In this document: in pieces, positions 1-8,323 of the stretch
How the letters are laid out: the number at the start of each line of letters is the position of its first letter
How positions within the stretch are numbered: the stretch's first letter is position 1
Assembly: GCA_014859655.1 (NCBI GenBank)
Contig: JACUTT010000004.1
Span: forward strand, 17,841-81,840
Source of the DNA: Campylobacterales bacterium
GTDB lineage: Bacteria; Campylobacterota; Campylobacteria; Campylobacterales; Sulfurimonadaceae
Length of the DNA: 64,000 nt
Reading direction: 5' to 3'
The notes under the pieces: generated by a model
Told to the model about the DNA's origin: nothing
Database searches by the model: none
What the model saw: the letters and a program-made list of their open reading frames with translations, nothing else
Position numbers and translations under genes: made by a program

Positions 1-1088
1 ACAACGTCACCGACCGCATAGACACTCGCATCGCTTTGGGTCTGGAAAGAGACCGGCTTGTCTGCACTGCTTGCCATTTTGACTTTTTTGAAGGCATCTG
101 GAGTCGTTGCAACGCCTGACATCTCGATAACCGGGTTTGACATATTGTGCGGGATCAGGTTGAAGACGCTGTATTTGATCGTCTTGCTTGTTTTGACGCC
201 ATCCGTGTCATCCTCATCCTTGTAGACCGTCTGCTCGTAAGTGATCTCTTTCTTGTCAAAATCAACATCCACGATACGGCAGTTGCTGCGATGCTCTACC
301 ATATCACCGTTGATCTCTTTCCACGACTCTTTGAAGGCTGCGCCTTTAGAGATAGAATCTGTTTCGTTGAGCATAATGACCTTGCCCTCTATGCCTTCGT
401 TTTTCATGAAGTTGGCGATCATACTCGCACGCTCAAAGGGTGCCGGAGGACAGCGGAATTTGCCGCTTGGAACGGTAATGATCACATCGCCGTCGTCCAT
501 GTTTTTGACCATTCTGTCCAGTGTCACGTGCTCACCGCCAGGAACCAATGCTCCCGGTGCCGCACGGCGGGCCTGTGCGATTTTAGCATCGGACCATGTC
601 GGGAACTGCTCTTTGTAGTTATAGTCGATACCCGGTGCAAGGACCAGGATGTCATAAGCAACCCCGCCCATAGAGGTGTGGACTACCTTTTTTTCACGGT
701 CGATGCCCGTAACGACAGCTGTCAACATGCCATAGCCGTTTTTCTCAACTGCCTGCGCGTAGTCATGCGTCAACATACTAAGGTTGACACCATTAAGTCC
801 GCCTAAGTTGGCATTTGAGAATGGACAAGACATAAAGCTGTCATTTTTTTCGATGATCGTAACATCAAATTTTGAATCTATTTTTTTCAGCTCTTTGGCA
901 ACAGTCAAACCGCCCCAGCCTCCGCCGATAATAACAACCTGATGTTTGCCGAGCAGCTTGCACGCTGCAGTTTTCGTGTCTGAAGCCGTACTAGAAGCTC
1001 CTCCTGTAACGGCCGAACAGCCAGTTACGGCAGCCGCTGCCGCGCTGATACCGGCAAACTTAAGTAGATCTCTTCTTGAATTATTCAT
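1..1088 (-). CDS. fccB: FccB-like sulfide dehydrogenase flavoprotein, partial (C-terminus outside window)
   Basis: The reading frame opens at an ATG at 1088, preceded by a GGAG ribosome site, and runs off the window edge. The N-terminus carries a twin-arginine signal (SRRDLLKFAG), so the protein is probably exported folded by Tat. It is followed by an FAD-binding GGGWGG motif after a short beta strand, and by SCPFSNANLGG, which matches the flavin-domain signature of flavocytochrome c sulfide dehydrogenases. The family oxidises sulfide in the periplasm and passes electrons to a c-type cytochrome. No cytochrome partner gene is visible on the upstream side; it may lie beyond position 1. A general FAD/NAD oxidoreductase or an SQR relative is the alternative. 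The frame is clean throughout the visible part. Confidence 0.8.
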   Translation of the reverse strand, partial: MNNSRRDLLKFAGISAAAAAVTGCSAVTGGASSTASDTKTAACKLLGKHQVVIIGGGWGGLTVAKELKKIDSKFDVTIIEKNDSFMSCPFSNANLGGLNGVNLSMLTHDYAQAVEKNGYGMLTAVVTGIDREKKVVHTSMGGVAYDILVLAPGIDYNYKEQFPTWSDAKIAQARRAAPGALVPGGEHVTLDRMVKNMDDGDVIITVPSGKFRCPPAPFERASMIANFMKNEGIEGKVIMLNETDSISKGAAFKESWKEINGDMVEHRSNCRIVDVDFDKKEITYEQTVYKDEDDTDGVKTSKTIKYSVFNLIPHNMSNPVIEMSGVATTPDAFKKVKMASSADKPVSFQTQSDASVYAVGDV

Positions 1089-1185
1089 GCGTTGGTTCTC
1101 CTATTGCTGTTAGATTTAGTAGCATACTATTGGTATTGAGCTTAAAGGTTTCTAAGATAACACGAAATGCGGCGCATAAGAGATT

Positions 1186-1191
1186 ATTATA
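1186..1191 (-). promoter_or_regulatory. Putative -10 box for fccB
   Basis: A perfect TATAAT on the minus strand lies about 95 bases upstream of the fccB start. No convincing -35 box is present, which is normal for Campylobacterota sigma-70 promoters. It would give a 5' leader of about 90 bases. Confidence 0.4.
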
Positions 1192-1317
1192 AATAAATGG
1201 TGATAAAATTGTGATAGACTCAGCACAAAGTTGAAGTAAGCTTCAAAAGGATACCCCGGTAAGTTGAATGCAAAGAGGTCAACATGTTCTAAAAGTATTT
1301 TTTGTTTTCTTAATTTA

Positions 1318-1369
1318 GGGCACCTCTAAAAACCCCAGTTGCCTTCAGTTGGGATTTTTAGAGGTGCCC
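1318..1369. mobile_element. 52-bp MITE-like palindrome with TTTA target duplication
   Basis: The element starts GGGCACCTCTAAAAA and ends with the exact complement TTTTTAGAGGTGCCC. The inner bases continue an imperfect palindrome (CCCCAGTTG against CAGTTGGGA). It is flanked on both sides by TTTA (1314-1317 and 1370-1373), which looks like a target-site duplication. It has no coding capacity. A half copy of the same terminus lies at 21093-21107. The terminus resembles those of DDE insertion sequences of the IS5 type, but the parent element is not in the window. Confidence 0.6.
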
Positions 1370-1526
1370 TTTAGATTGACCACTGTCTCCGGGGAGATTA
1401 CTCCTGCTTCATTTTCGTTAAAAGCATTTACAAGTCCCCCATCTAAGTAATTTTTGCTACATTCAGTTGTGGCATTAAAATCCAGCATATCTTCCGAGGT
1501 AAAAAAACAGAAAACACCCCCCCCAT
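1345..1526 (-). pseudogene. Small unrecognised ORF remnant with a G8 tract, interrupted by the MITE
   Basis: An ATG at 1526 lies 4 bases past the kinase stop codon and leads straight into a run of eight G (1517-1524 on the plus strand). As written the frame breaks after the tract; one more G would open a frame of about 60 codons (CFFTSEDMLDF, then YLDGGLVNAFNENEAG). That frame enters the palindromic element and stops inside it at 1345. If the element and one TTTA copy are removed, the frame ends almost at once with VVNLN and a stop. I do not recognise the protein. It may be a decayed gene or a phase-variable small ORF. Confidence 0.35.
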
Positions 1527-1529
1527 AAG

Positions 1530-3722
1530 CTAGCTTTCATTTTCTTTCTTGTGGCCGTCAAAAAATTCTAACTCACTCATAATCGTATCGATTAGCCTAG
1601 CTCCTTGGTCGGTCTCAAAGCTCTCGATATGCTCTTTGAGTTTAGCCATCTTCTGGCTAAATGCTGCATTGGCATACTCAACAAATATTCCAGTTTCTTC
1701 GGTATTGACTATTATCCCATTCTGTAGCTCTTTTTTGAGCGTTTGGAGCTTGATCGCCATTTGCAGCGGGTCGAGGTGTTTTTTATAAATCGCTGGTTTG
1801 GTCTCTTTATCAAGATGGGCTTTCAACAGCTTCAACGTCTCGTTGAGCATGCTTTTACACTCAGGAAACCGTTGCTGAACTTTAGCAAGATTATTGTTTT
1901 TTGCGGCTTCTTCTAGCTCCTTACCCATATCTTGCAGTATAAGGGCACCTATATTTCCAGCAGAACCTCTAAGTGAATGGGCGTGCAGTTGCGCATCTTG
2001 GCTGTTGTTTTCCTCCAATGCTTTTGCCAGTGCTGTGAGAGACTTTGCTCCGTCGTTCACAAATGACTTTATGATTTTATTTAACAATGTGCTATTGCCA
2101 CCAAGTCGATGCAAAGCCTCTTCTTCGTCCCATAAAACAAGATCTCTTGGCACTGTTTGTTTTAAAATAAGTTCTTTTTCTTCTTTTAAAATCCATTTGA
2201 TTAATGTCGATTTTAAAACAGAAAGATTGATTGGTTTTGCAATGTAGTCGTCCATGCCGGCACTGGTGCATTTCTGCCGATCGCCTTGCATTGCATTGGC
2301 CGTCATGGCAATGATAGGCAGATGCTTATTCTCTTCACCTGCTTTTCCCTCACGTACTGCACGTGTTGCATCGTACCCGTCCATTTCAGGCATTTGACAG
2401 TCCATTAGAACAAGGGCATATCTTTGTGTGTCATTTGAGATTCGGATGGCGTCCAGAGCTTCTAGTCCATTCGAAGCCATGTCGCAAGTTAGCCCCAAAC
2501 TCTCCAATATCCCTTGCGCTACTAGCTGATTAGTAGTGTTGTCTTCAACAACAAGAAGTCGGATATCGGATGGCCAGGAGATATTATTTTCATTGAATTT
2601 TTCTTTGGTTTGAACAATAACTTGATCGCTTCCCAGCGCAACCGTTAAATCAATACTAAAGGTACTTCCCTCCCCAGAAATACTCGTGGCGTTTACGCTT
2701 CCGCCCATAAGCCCGCTTAGTTTTTTGACAATAGAGAGCCCCAATCCTGTTCCTCCGTATTTACGGGTTGTAGAACCATCGGCTTGCGTAAAGGCTTCAA
2801 ACAGCATTTCTATCTTTTCATGCGGTATGCCAATACCTGTATCCATAACATCAATACGCAAACGCCCATGCTTTTCATTCTCTTTATAAAGAGAAGCGTT
2901 AATGGTAATGTGCCCTTCGTGGGTAAACTTCACTGCATTTCCTACGAGATTGGTGAGAATCTGACGTAAACGTCCCGGATCGGTGATGATGTTGGAATAA
3001 GTGATTTTATCGGTATTTAGAATGAGTTTTAAACCTTTTTCTTCGGCTTTAAACGCAATGGAGTGTGTGAAAACTTCCAGCTCATGTCTGAGATCAAACT
3101 CGAGCATTTCCAAATCCATCTTCCCTGCTTCGATCTTGGAAAAATCGAGAATATCGTTGATAAGTCCCAGCAGTGAAGTAGCACTCGAGGTCGCAATAGC
3201 CACTTTGTGTTTTTGGGATGGATCAAGTTGGGTTTTGTCCAACAGCGCCAGCATTCCCAATACACCGTTCATAGGGGTGCGTATCTCGTGACTCATGGCA
3301 GCTAGAAATTGTGATTTAGCATGGTCGGATGCTTGGGCATCTTCTTTGGCTTTTAGTAACTCAGCCTCAAACCGACTGCGCTCATGTGCGACAAACAATA
3401 CCCAGGAGTAGCTCTCCTTGCCATTGTTAAAACTTCTCTGACAATTGACTAAAACAGGAATAGATTGTTTTTGACTGTCGTAAATCTGCATGTGGATTTC
3501 TCGCACTTGTGCTTCATGGTACAAGATTGGCCAAAGGTATGTTTGTAAAAAAATACGGCTCGCAGGGGGAAATAAATCATTTAGGGACTTTTTTTGCCAT
3601 TCTTCAGCCGTCCCTCCCACAAATTGCAATAAATTAGCATTGGTTATGAGTATATGTCCCGCGGCATCAGTAATCAACACAGGACAAGGCAGTTGATCAA
3701 TCAAATTATTCATATAATTCAA
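1530..3722 (-). CDS. PAS-containing hybrid sensor histidine kinase (PAS-HisKA-HATPase-REC-HPt)
   Basis: This 730-residue cytoplasmic protein has no membrane segment. A PAS domain covers about residues 5-115. The dimerisation domain has the H-box MSHEIRTPMNG (phospho-His145), followed by an ATPase domain with NLVGNAVKFT and DTGIGIP (294-300) and GGTGLGLS. A receiver domain follows (VVEDN at 391; phospho-Asp441 in LMDCQMP), then an HPt domain with HSLRGSAGN (His582) and an unrecognised tail from about 640. It can therefore run a complete internal phosphorelay. The RsbQ-like hydrolase gene lies 9 bases upstream in the same operon, which suggests that the PAS domain senses a product of that enzyme. 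The output regulator is not adjacent. Confidence 0.93.
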   Translation of the reverse strand: MNYMNNLIDQLPCPVLITDAAGHILITNANLLQFVGGTAEEWQKKSLNDLFPPASRIFLQTYLWPILYHEAQVREIHMQIYDSQKQSIPVLVNCQRSFNNGKESYSWVLFVAHERSRFEAELLKAKEDAQASDHAKSQFLAAMSHEIRTPMNGVLGMLALLDKTQLDPSQKHKVAIATSSATSLLGLINDILDFSKIEAGKMDLEMLEFDLRHELEVFTHSIAFKAEEKGLKLILNTDKITYSNIITDPGRLRQILTNLVGNAVKFTHEGHITINASLYKENEKHGRLRIDVMDTGIGIPHEKIEMLFEAFTQADGSTTRKYGGTGLGLSIVKKLSGLMGGSVNATSISGEGSTFSIDLTVALGSDQVIVQTKEKFNENNISWPSDIRLLVVEDNTTNQLVAQGILESLGLTCDMASNGLEALDAIRISNDTQRYALVLMDCQMPEMDGYDATRAVREGKAGEENKHLPIIAMTANAMQGDRQKCTSAGMDDYIAKPINLSVLKSTLIKWILKEEKELILKQTVPRDLVLWDEEEALHRLGGNSTLLNKIIKSFVNDGAKSLTALAKALEENNSQDAQLHAHSLRGSAGNIGALILQDMGKELEEAAKNNNLAKVQQRFPECKSMLNETLKLLKAHLDKETKPAIYKKHLDPLQMAIKLQTLKKELQNGIIVNTEETGIFVEYANAAFSQKMAKLKEHIESFETDQGARLIDTIMSELEFFDGHKKENES

Positions 3723-3731
3723 ATTGCCCTG

Positions 3732-4544
3732 TTAGCCCAAAGAAGTGGCATCAAAATATTCCTTCATTGCTTCTATAACGAGCTTCGGATGACTCATATG
3801 CCCACAATGACCCGCCACATTGAGTACTTTTAAGGTACTGTTGCTCAAGACTTCATGCATATAATCACCGACTCCAAGGGGTGCCAGTGCATCTCTGCTG
3901 TGCTGAAGAATCAAAGAGGGACACGTAGCCAATGGTAGATCAGCACGATTGTCGGAGAAAAAAGTGGTTTTGGCGAATACTCGCGCCACTTGCGGATCGG
4001 TAGAGCAAAAACTCTCCGACAATTCATGCGACACCTCTTCTCCGCCACCCTCACCCGATACCACCGGAGCCAAATAATTAGCCCAGCCTATGTAGTTCTG
4101 GTCCATTAAAGACAGTAGTCCCTCCAAGTCCTCGCGCTCAAAACCTCCCAAATACTCAGGCGGATGATTCAAAAAACAAGGCGAAGGTCCTAGCAAAATC
4201 AAGCGCTCAAACAGTTGTGGACGTGCAATCGAAGCCAAAATCCCCGCACTGCAACTGACCGAATGGCCCACAAAAGTTACGCCACTGTGTAAATCCAATG
4301 CATCACAAACATCCAAGACATCCTGAGCATAGCCTTGTAAACTAGAATATCGTTTACTATCAAATGAGGCCAAATCGGATTGCCCACTGCCAACATAATC
4401 AAATAATACTTGTCGGTGAGTAGAACCAAAAGCAGGTGTAATTCGATCCCACATTTTCTGGCTACAGCCAAAACCGTGGGCATACAGAATCACAGGACCT
4501 TTGTCCCCTAGTACCTGAACGTTATTTCGCTTGATAATATTCAT
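3732..4544 (-). CDS. rsbQ: RsbQ-like alpha/beta hydrolase
   Basis: I chose the ATG at 4544 because GAGGGAAG lies five bases before it; an upstream in-frame ATG at 4583 has no such site. The resulting 270 residues match the length of RsbQ of Bacillus subtilis. The catalytic triad is Ser95 (GHSVS), Asp218 (SRDAL) and His246 (AGHCGHMSHP), nearly the same positions as in RsbQ. RsbQ works with the PAS phosphatase RsbP to trigger the energy-stress response, and the plant D14/KAI2 hormone receptors belong to the same family. Here the partner is evidently the PAS hybrid kinase encoded 9 bases downstream. The chemical ligand is unknown. Confidence 0.88.
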   Translation of the reverse strand: MNIIKRNNVQVLGDKGPVILYAHGFGCSQKMWDRITPAFGSTHRQVLFDYVGSGQSDLASFDSKRYSSLQGYAQDVLDVCDALDLHSGVTFVGHSVSCSAGILASIARPQLFERLILLGPSPCFLNHPPEYLGGFEREDLEGLLSLMDQNYIGWANYLAPVVSGEGGGEEVSHELSESFCSTDPQVARVFAKTTFFSDNRADLPLATCPSLILQHSRDALAPLGVGDYMHEVLSNSTLKVLNVAGHCGHMSHPKLVIEAMKEYFDATSLG

Positions 4545-4604
4545 ACTTCCCTCTATCGTCTTATCGTATCTATTTAAGCACATTGTAACATTTATATTTG
4601 GACA

Positions 4605-4757
4605 ATGTCTGTTTTTTTAAACCCAAAAGGTTTTATTACTCCGCATAAGCTCGCTCAGATTTTGGGGCATCGTGATTCCCAAATGGTTCACCAGGTCTAC
4701 GCTAAATTTTTAAATGATGGTAAATTTGATTTTAAAATGGATTTGGAGCTTTATTAG
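4605..4757 (+). pseudogene. C-terminal remnant of a tyrosine-recombinase integrase
   Basis: A 50-codon frame (open from 4578) encodes GFITPHKLAQ followed by ILGHRDSQMVHQVYAKFL. This is the C-terminal motif of phage-type integrases: the LGH block, then the catalytic tyrosine in VYAKF. The Arg and the first His of the active site, and everything upstream, are missing, so it cannot be functional. It lies 72 bases from the CCA end of tRNA-Leu, a usual integration target, which suggests a deleted genomic island or prophage. Confidence 0.75.
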
Positions 4758-4829
4758 TTGTATGGGGATTTTTTGATTTTTTCAGAAGGTCTTTGAAAGT
4801 CCCTATTTTAGGGGGTTTTGAGAGTTTTT

Positions 4830-4913
4830 TGGTGCGGTCGGGGGGATTTGAACCCCCACACCCTAAAGCACTACCACCTCAAGGTAGCGTGTCTACCGTT
4901 CCACCACGACCGC
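4830..4913 (-). tRNA. tRNA-Leu (anticodon GAG)
   Basis: The minus strand folds as a tRNA. The acceptor stem pairs GCGGTCG with CGACCGC, the anticodon stem pairs CTACC with GGTAG around the loop TTGAGGT, and there is a long variable arm. The T-arm is GGGGG/CCCCC with loop TTCAAAT. The discriminator A and a genomically encoded CCA follow at 4833-4830. The long variable arm and anticodon GAG identify a class II leucine tRNA reading CUC and CUU codons. Confidence 0.95.
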
Positions 4914-4960
4914 ATATTAGAAGATGTCAGCCGAAGCTGACAGAGGTATTCTTAGGTTGA

Positions 4961-5275
4961 TTAACCTAGGAATGGGTTCGCGTAAAGTGCGATAAGCGCG
5001 ATTACTAGAGTATAGATAACCTGTGCTTCGATCATTGCAAGAGCGATGAACATTGTAGTCATTAGCTTTCCGCCAAGACCTGGGTTACGTGCAGTACCTG
5101 CGATAGTTGCAGCAGCAGTGTGACCCATACCGATAGCGCCACCAAGAGCAGCAAGACCAAGACCAACACCGGCCGCGATCATTGAGTATGCTTTTAGTGT
5201 TTCGTTAACTACAGCTTCTTCAGCACCGAATGCAGCAGCAGCAAGAGCTAGCATCAATAATACGATTTTTTTCAT
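4961..5275 (-). CDS. atpE: ATP synthase F0 subunit c
   Basis: The ATG at 5275 follows AAAGGAGATAAA and gives 104 residues; a frame extending further upstream has no ribosome site. Residues 1-18 form a hydrophobic leader, as often seen in Campylobacterota subunit c. Two transmembrane helices follow, separated by a polar loop with ARNP (62-65). The ion-carrying carboxylate is Glu83 in ALAMIEAQ. The residue after it is Ala rather than Ser or Thr, which fits proton rather than sodium coupling. The gene stands alone, away from other atp genes, as usual in this phylum. Confidence 0.95.
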   Translation of the reverse strand: MKKIVLLMLALAAAAFGAEEAVVNETLKAYSMIAAGVGLGLAALGGAIGMGHTAAATIAGTARNPGLGGKLMTTMFIALAMIEAQVIYTLVIALIALYANPFLG

Positions 5276-5492
5276 TTTATCTCCTTTTTGTTGTACAAGG
5301 TCCGTTCGGCTAGCGTAACCGGTTTGTGAACCAGCCATAACCACATAAATGCGGCTATGTCCCTACTAAAGACTTCGTTTCGTCGGAAGTTTACAGAGTC
5401 GGGGCTAAAAGTAAGATTAAAGAGTGTTTTATTGCAAAAGAAATTTTTGCTATAGCGCAGGCGGAGAGAGCCTTTGCTAAGAAGAGGAAGCT

Positions 5493-7679
5493 CTACGGCC
5501 GTCCGAGGCTGATCTTGTTGCCTTTGAACTCCAGGATCTCGACTTCGATCTCCTGGCCGACAGAGAGGACATCTTCGACTTTACTGACGCGCTCTTTTGA
5601 GATCTTGGAGATGTGCAAAAGACCGTCGATGCCGCCGGGAAGTTCGATAAAGGCGCCAAAATCAACCGTGCGTTTCACCTTTCCCATCACGATGTCGCCA
5701 ACCTGATACTCCGGCGCCTTCTCTTTGGGAGCAGAGAGCAGAGACTCGATGTGTTCGCGTGCGCTTTTGACACCTTTTTTGCTGCTGCCCGAAACGCGGA
5801 CATTTCCCTCTTTTTTGTCGATGTCGATGGAGACCTCAAACTTTTCGATGATCTCGCGGATCGTCTTGCCCGCCTGGCCGATGACCTCCGCTATGCGCGA
5901 AGGATCGATGCTGAAGAGGTCCATACTCGGAAGCTTCTCTTCGTTAATCGTGATATTCTCCTCTGCCTCCTTCATGATGTCGAGGATGTGGACGCGTCCC
6001 TCTTTGGCCTGCAAAAGCGCTTCATGCAGAAGTGCCTTGGAGATGCCTCCGAGCTTGATGTCCATCTGCATCGCCGTAATTCCCTTATAGGAGCCCGCGA
6101 CCTTGAAGTCCATATCGCCGTCGTGGTCTTCAAGGCCCATGATGTCGCTCAAGACGGCGTGTTTGTCGCCTTCGATAACAAGACCCATCGCAATGCCTGC
6201 TATAGGATCGCTCATCTCGATCTCGGCCGCACGAAGGGCCATATAGCCGCCGCAGACGGTTGCCATAGACGAGGAGCCGTTGGACTCCAGGATCTCGGAG
6301 ACCAGACGGATGGTTCTTCCCTGCGCGTCCAAAGCTGCTTCGAGCGCGCGCTTGCCAAGATTGCCGTGTCCGAGTTCGCGGCGTTTGGGCGCACCCACCG
6401 GAGAGGCCTCGCCTACTGAGAAGCCCGGGAAGTTATAGTGAAGCATAAAGGCTTCGTTCTGGGTTCCCGCATCAGTCAGGTTTTCAAACATCTGCGCGTC
6501 TTTGTTCCCGCCTACCGTCAAGACAACAAGAGCCTGTGTCTGGCCGCGGGTAAAGAGACAGGAGGCGTGTGCGTTGGGAAGAACATTGGTCTCGATCGAA
6601 ATCGGGCGGACCTGGGTCAGTGTTCGTCCGTCGGCACGCACGCTCTTTTCAATGATCTGGTCGCGTACGCATTTTCGTTTGTAGTTGACGACAGAGGATT
6701 TTATCTGGTCGTAATGCCACGCATTCTCTTTCGCGATATCCGAAGCCAAAATCGCCTTGGAGATCGTTTTGAGCGAGTTATTGCGCTCGCTCTTTGCCAT
6801 CTGGCTGATCGCTGCTTCTATCTGGGTCTTGTACACCTCCTGAACATGGGCATAGATCTCCGAGTTGCTGATCTCTTCGAGCAGTCTAACCGGCTCTTCG
6901 GCTCTGGAAAGAGGGATAAAGGCCTCTTCGTACTGCACATTGGCAACATTCAGCGCCTCCTGTGCGATGGAAATCACTTCGATCAGCTCGTCTTCCGGCA
7001 TCGCGTTGGAGGCAACGGTGGTGATCATCTCTGAGGCCAGGGTCGGATCGATCATCGGATCGACCATCGGCATCGGGATCATCTCGCTCTCTATCGAACC
7101 CAAAGAGCGCATCTCGATCATCAAAAGGTCATCCTTGCTTCCCGCGACAAAAAGATCGAGGGTAGACTCTTGCATCTGTGAGTTCGTCGGATTGATCTCT
7201 ATCTTACCGTCGATCTTGCCCAAACGCACACCCGTGACCGAGGTCTTGAAGGAGAGGTTGGAGTGGAGCATGGCCGCCGAGGCTGCATTTAGCGCCAGAC
7301 GCTGAAGGTCGGCCTCTTTGTCCACGCTGAGCACCATGATTGTGATCTGCGTCGGGTGCGCAAAGCCTTTTGGAAAGAGCGGGCGCAGAGAGCGGTCGAC
7401 AAGGCGCGAAGTCAAAGTCTCAAAATCACTCGGCTTGCTCTCGCGTTTGAAAAATCCTCCCGGCATCTTTCCCGCGGCATAGCTCTTCTCAAGATACTGT
7501 ACGGTCAAAGGAAGAAAATCCCCTTCGATCACCTCGTCGCGGTCAACGGCGATCGTTGCCAGTAGCACCGTGTCACCGACTTTCAGCCATGCGGCCCCGT
7601 CTGCTTGACGCGCAACTTTTTCAAACTCATAGGTCTCGATATGGTTGTTGATATCAAAAATACATCTGCTCATTTTCAT
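5493..7679 (-). CDS. pnp: Polyribonucleotide nucleotidyltransferase (PNPase)
   Basis: At 728 residues it has the usual PNPase architecture: two RNase PH-type domains with FFKRESKP and FTRGQTQAL, then a KH domain around AEVIGQAGKTIREI, and a C-terminal S1 domain around VDFGAFIELPGGIDGLLHIS. It degrades RNA 3' to 5' by phosphorolysis in the cytoplasm. Its start overlaps the stop of the PRTase gene by ATGA, and it is the last gene of the purD-lptD-pnp chain. A second in-frame ATG two codons later is an equally possible start. Confidence 0.97.
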   Translation of the reverse strand: MKMSRCIFDINNHIETYEFEKVARQADGAAWLKVGDTVLLATIAVDRDEVIEGDFLPLTVQYLEKSYAAGKMPGGFFKRESKPSDFETLTSRLVDRSLRPLFPKGFAHPTQITIMVLSVDKEADLQRLALNAASAAMLHSNLSFKTSVTGVRLGKIDGKIEINPTNSQMQESTLDLFVAGSKDDLLMIEMRSLGSIESEMIPMPMVDPMIDPTLASEMITTVASNAMPEDELIEVISIAQEALNVANVQYEEAFIPLSRAEEPVRLLEEISNSEIYAHVQEVYKTQIEAAISQMAKSERNNSLKTISKAILASDIAKENAWHYDQIKSSVVNYKRKCVRDQIIEKSVRADGRTLTQVRPISIETNVLPNAHASCLFTRGQTQALVVLTVGGNKDAQMFENLTDAGTQNEAFMLHYNFPGFSVGEASPVGAPKRRELGHGNLGKRALEAALDAQGRTIRLVSEILESNGSSSMATVCGGYMALRAAEIEMSDPIAGIAMGLVIEGDKHAVLSDIMGLEDHDGDMDFKVAGSYKGITAMQMDIKLGGISKALLHEALLQAKEGRVHILDIMKEAEENITINEEKLPSMDLFSIDPSRIAEVIGQAGKTIREIIEKFEVSIDIDKKEGNVRVSGSSKKGVKSAREHIESLLSAPKEKAPEYQVGDIVMGKVKRTVDFGAFIELPGGIDGLLHISKISKERVSKVEDVLSVGQEIEVEILEFKGNKISLGRP

Positions 7680-8323
7680 CCTTGTTCTTCTAAAATAGTT
7701 TCAATCTCTTTGTCGCTTACGGGCCTAAAATCTGTGTAATAACAGTAGGTCTTGACATAGTCGCCCACCTCGTGCACGATATAGGACTCATCCACGATCT
7801 GGTTCAGTGCCTCGGCAACACTTTTTGGCGCAACGGGAATCGCCACAAAAACCGCTTTGGCGTCCATGTTCATCGCTGTTTTGATCCCTGTCATCAGTTT
7901 CATCCCGCTCTCACACCCCTCATCGATGAGCAAAACATGCTCGTCTTTGAGGTCAGTAAAGGGCCTTCCTTTTCTGAGTTTGTAGATCGCGGGGAGAATC
8001 TTCTCTTCATGTTTGCGGCGCGCCTCGCCATAGATGTAGTCATACTGCACCCCAAAGGCATTCACCAGCTCTTCGTGCACGACGATCTCTTCGCTTTCGC
8101 TGACGCGGCCGAGTTCGCACTCATGGTTTGCAGGTGCCGCAATGGCCTCTGAAAGCAGGATATCCACCTTCACTCCGGCTTTTTTTGCTATAGCGGCAGC
8201 GATCTTCAGGCCGCCCGATGAGACCGCGATGATCTTCCACTTTTCCTGGCGTATGCGCTCAATAGGCAGTATGTCGATCAGTTTTGCTGCCGCTTCATCT
8301 CTGTCTTTGTGGTACTGGTTCAT
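7676..8323 (-). CDS. Phosphoribosyltransferase-fold protein with variant PRPP motif
   Basis: This 215-residue protein has the type I PRTase layout, with a PRPP loop near residue 133 reading HVLLIDEGCESGMKLM. The usual motif has two adjacent acidic residues followed by a TG turn; here it is DE followed by CESG, so the PRPP site is altered. A region with YGEARRKHEEK lies before it. It is translationally coupled on both sides (ATGA overlaps with the MCE gene and pnp). The base substrate cannot be told from sequence. It may act in base salvage or be a regulatory relative such as the ComF or PyrR types. Confidence 0.75.
   Translation of the reverse strand: MNQYHKDRDEAAAKLIDILPIERIRQEKWKIIAVSSGGLKIAAAIAKKAGVKVDILLSEAIAAPANHECELGRVSESEEIVVHEELVNAFGVQYDYIYGEARRKHEEKILPAIYKLRKGRPFTDLKDEHVLLIDEGCESGMKLMTGIKTAMNMDAKAVFVAIPVAPKSVAEALNQIVDESYIVHEVGDYVKTYCYYTDFRPVSDKEIETILEEQG

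Noticed and set aside
1203-1310. Small gene on the plus strand near the AAAGAGG site
   Set aside because: The ATG after the ribosome-like site is followed by a stop at the third codon.
4758-4829. Second att copy of the tRNA-Leu 3' end
   Set aside because: No repeat of the tRNA 3' sequence is found near the integrase remnant or elsewhere in the window.
5613-6419. A 268-codon open frame opposite pnp
   Set aside because: It is a mirror of the pnp codon pattern, has no ribosome site and encodes no recognisable motif.
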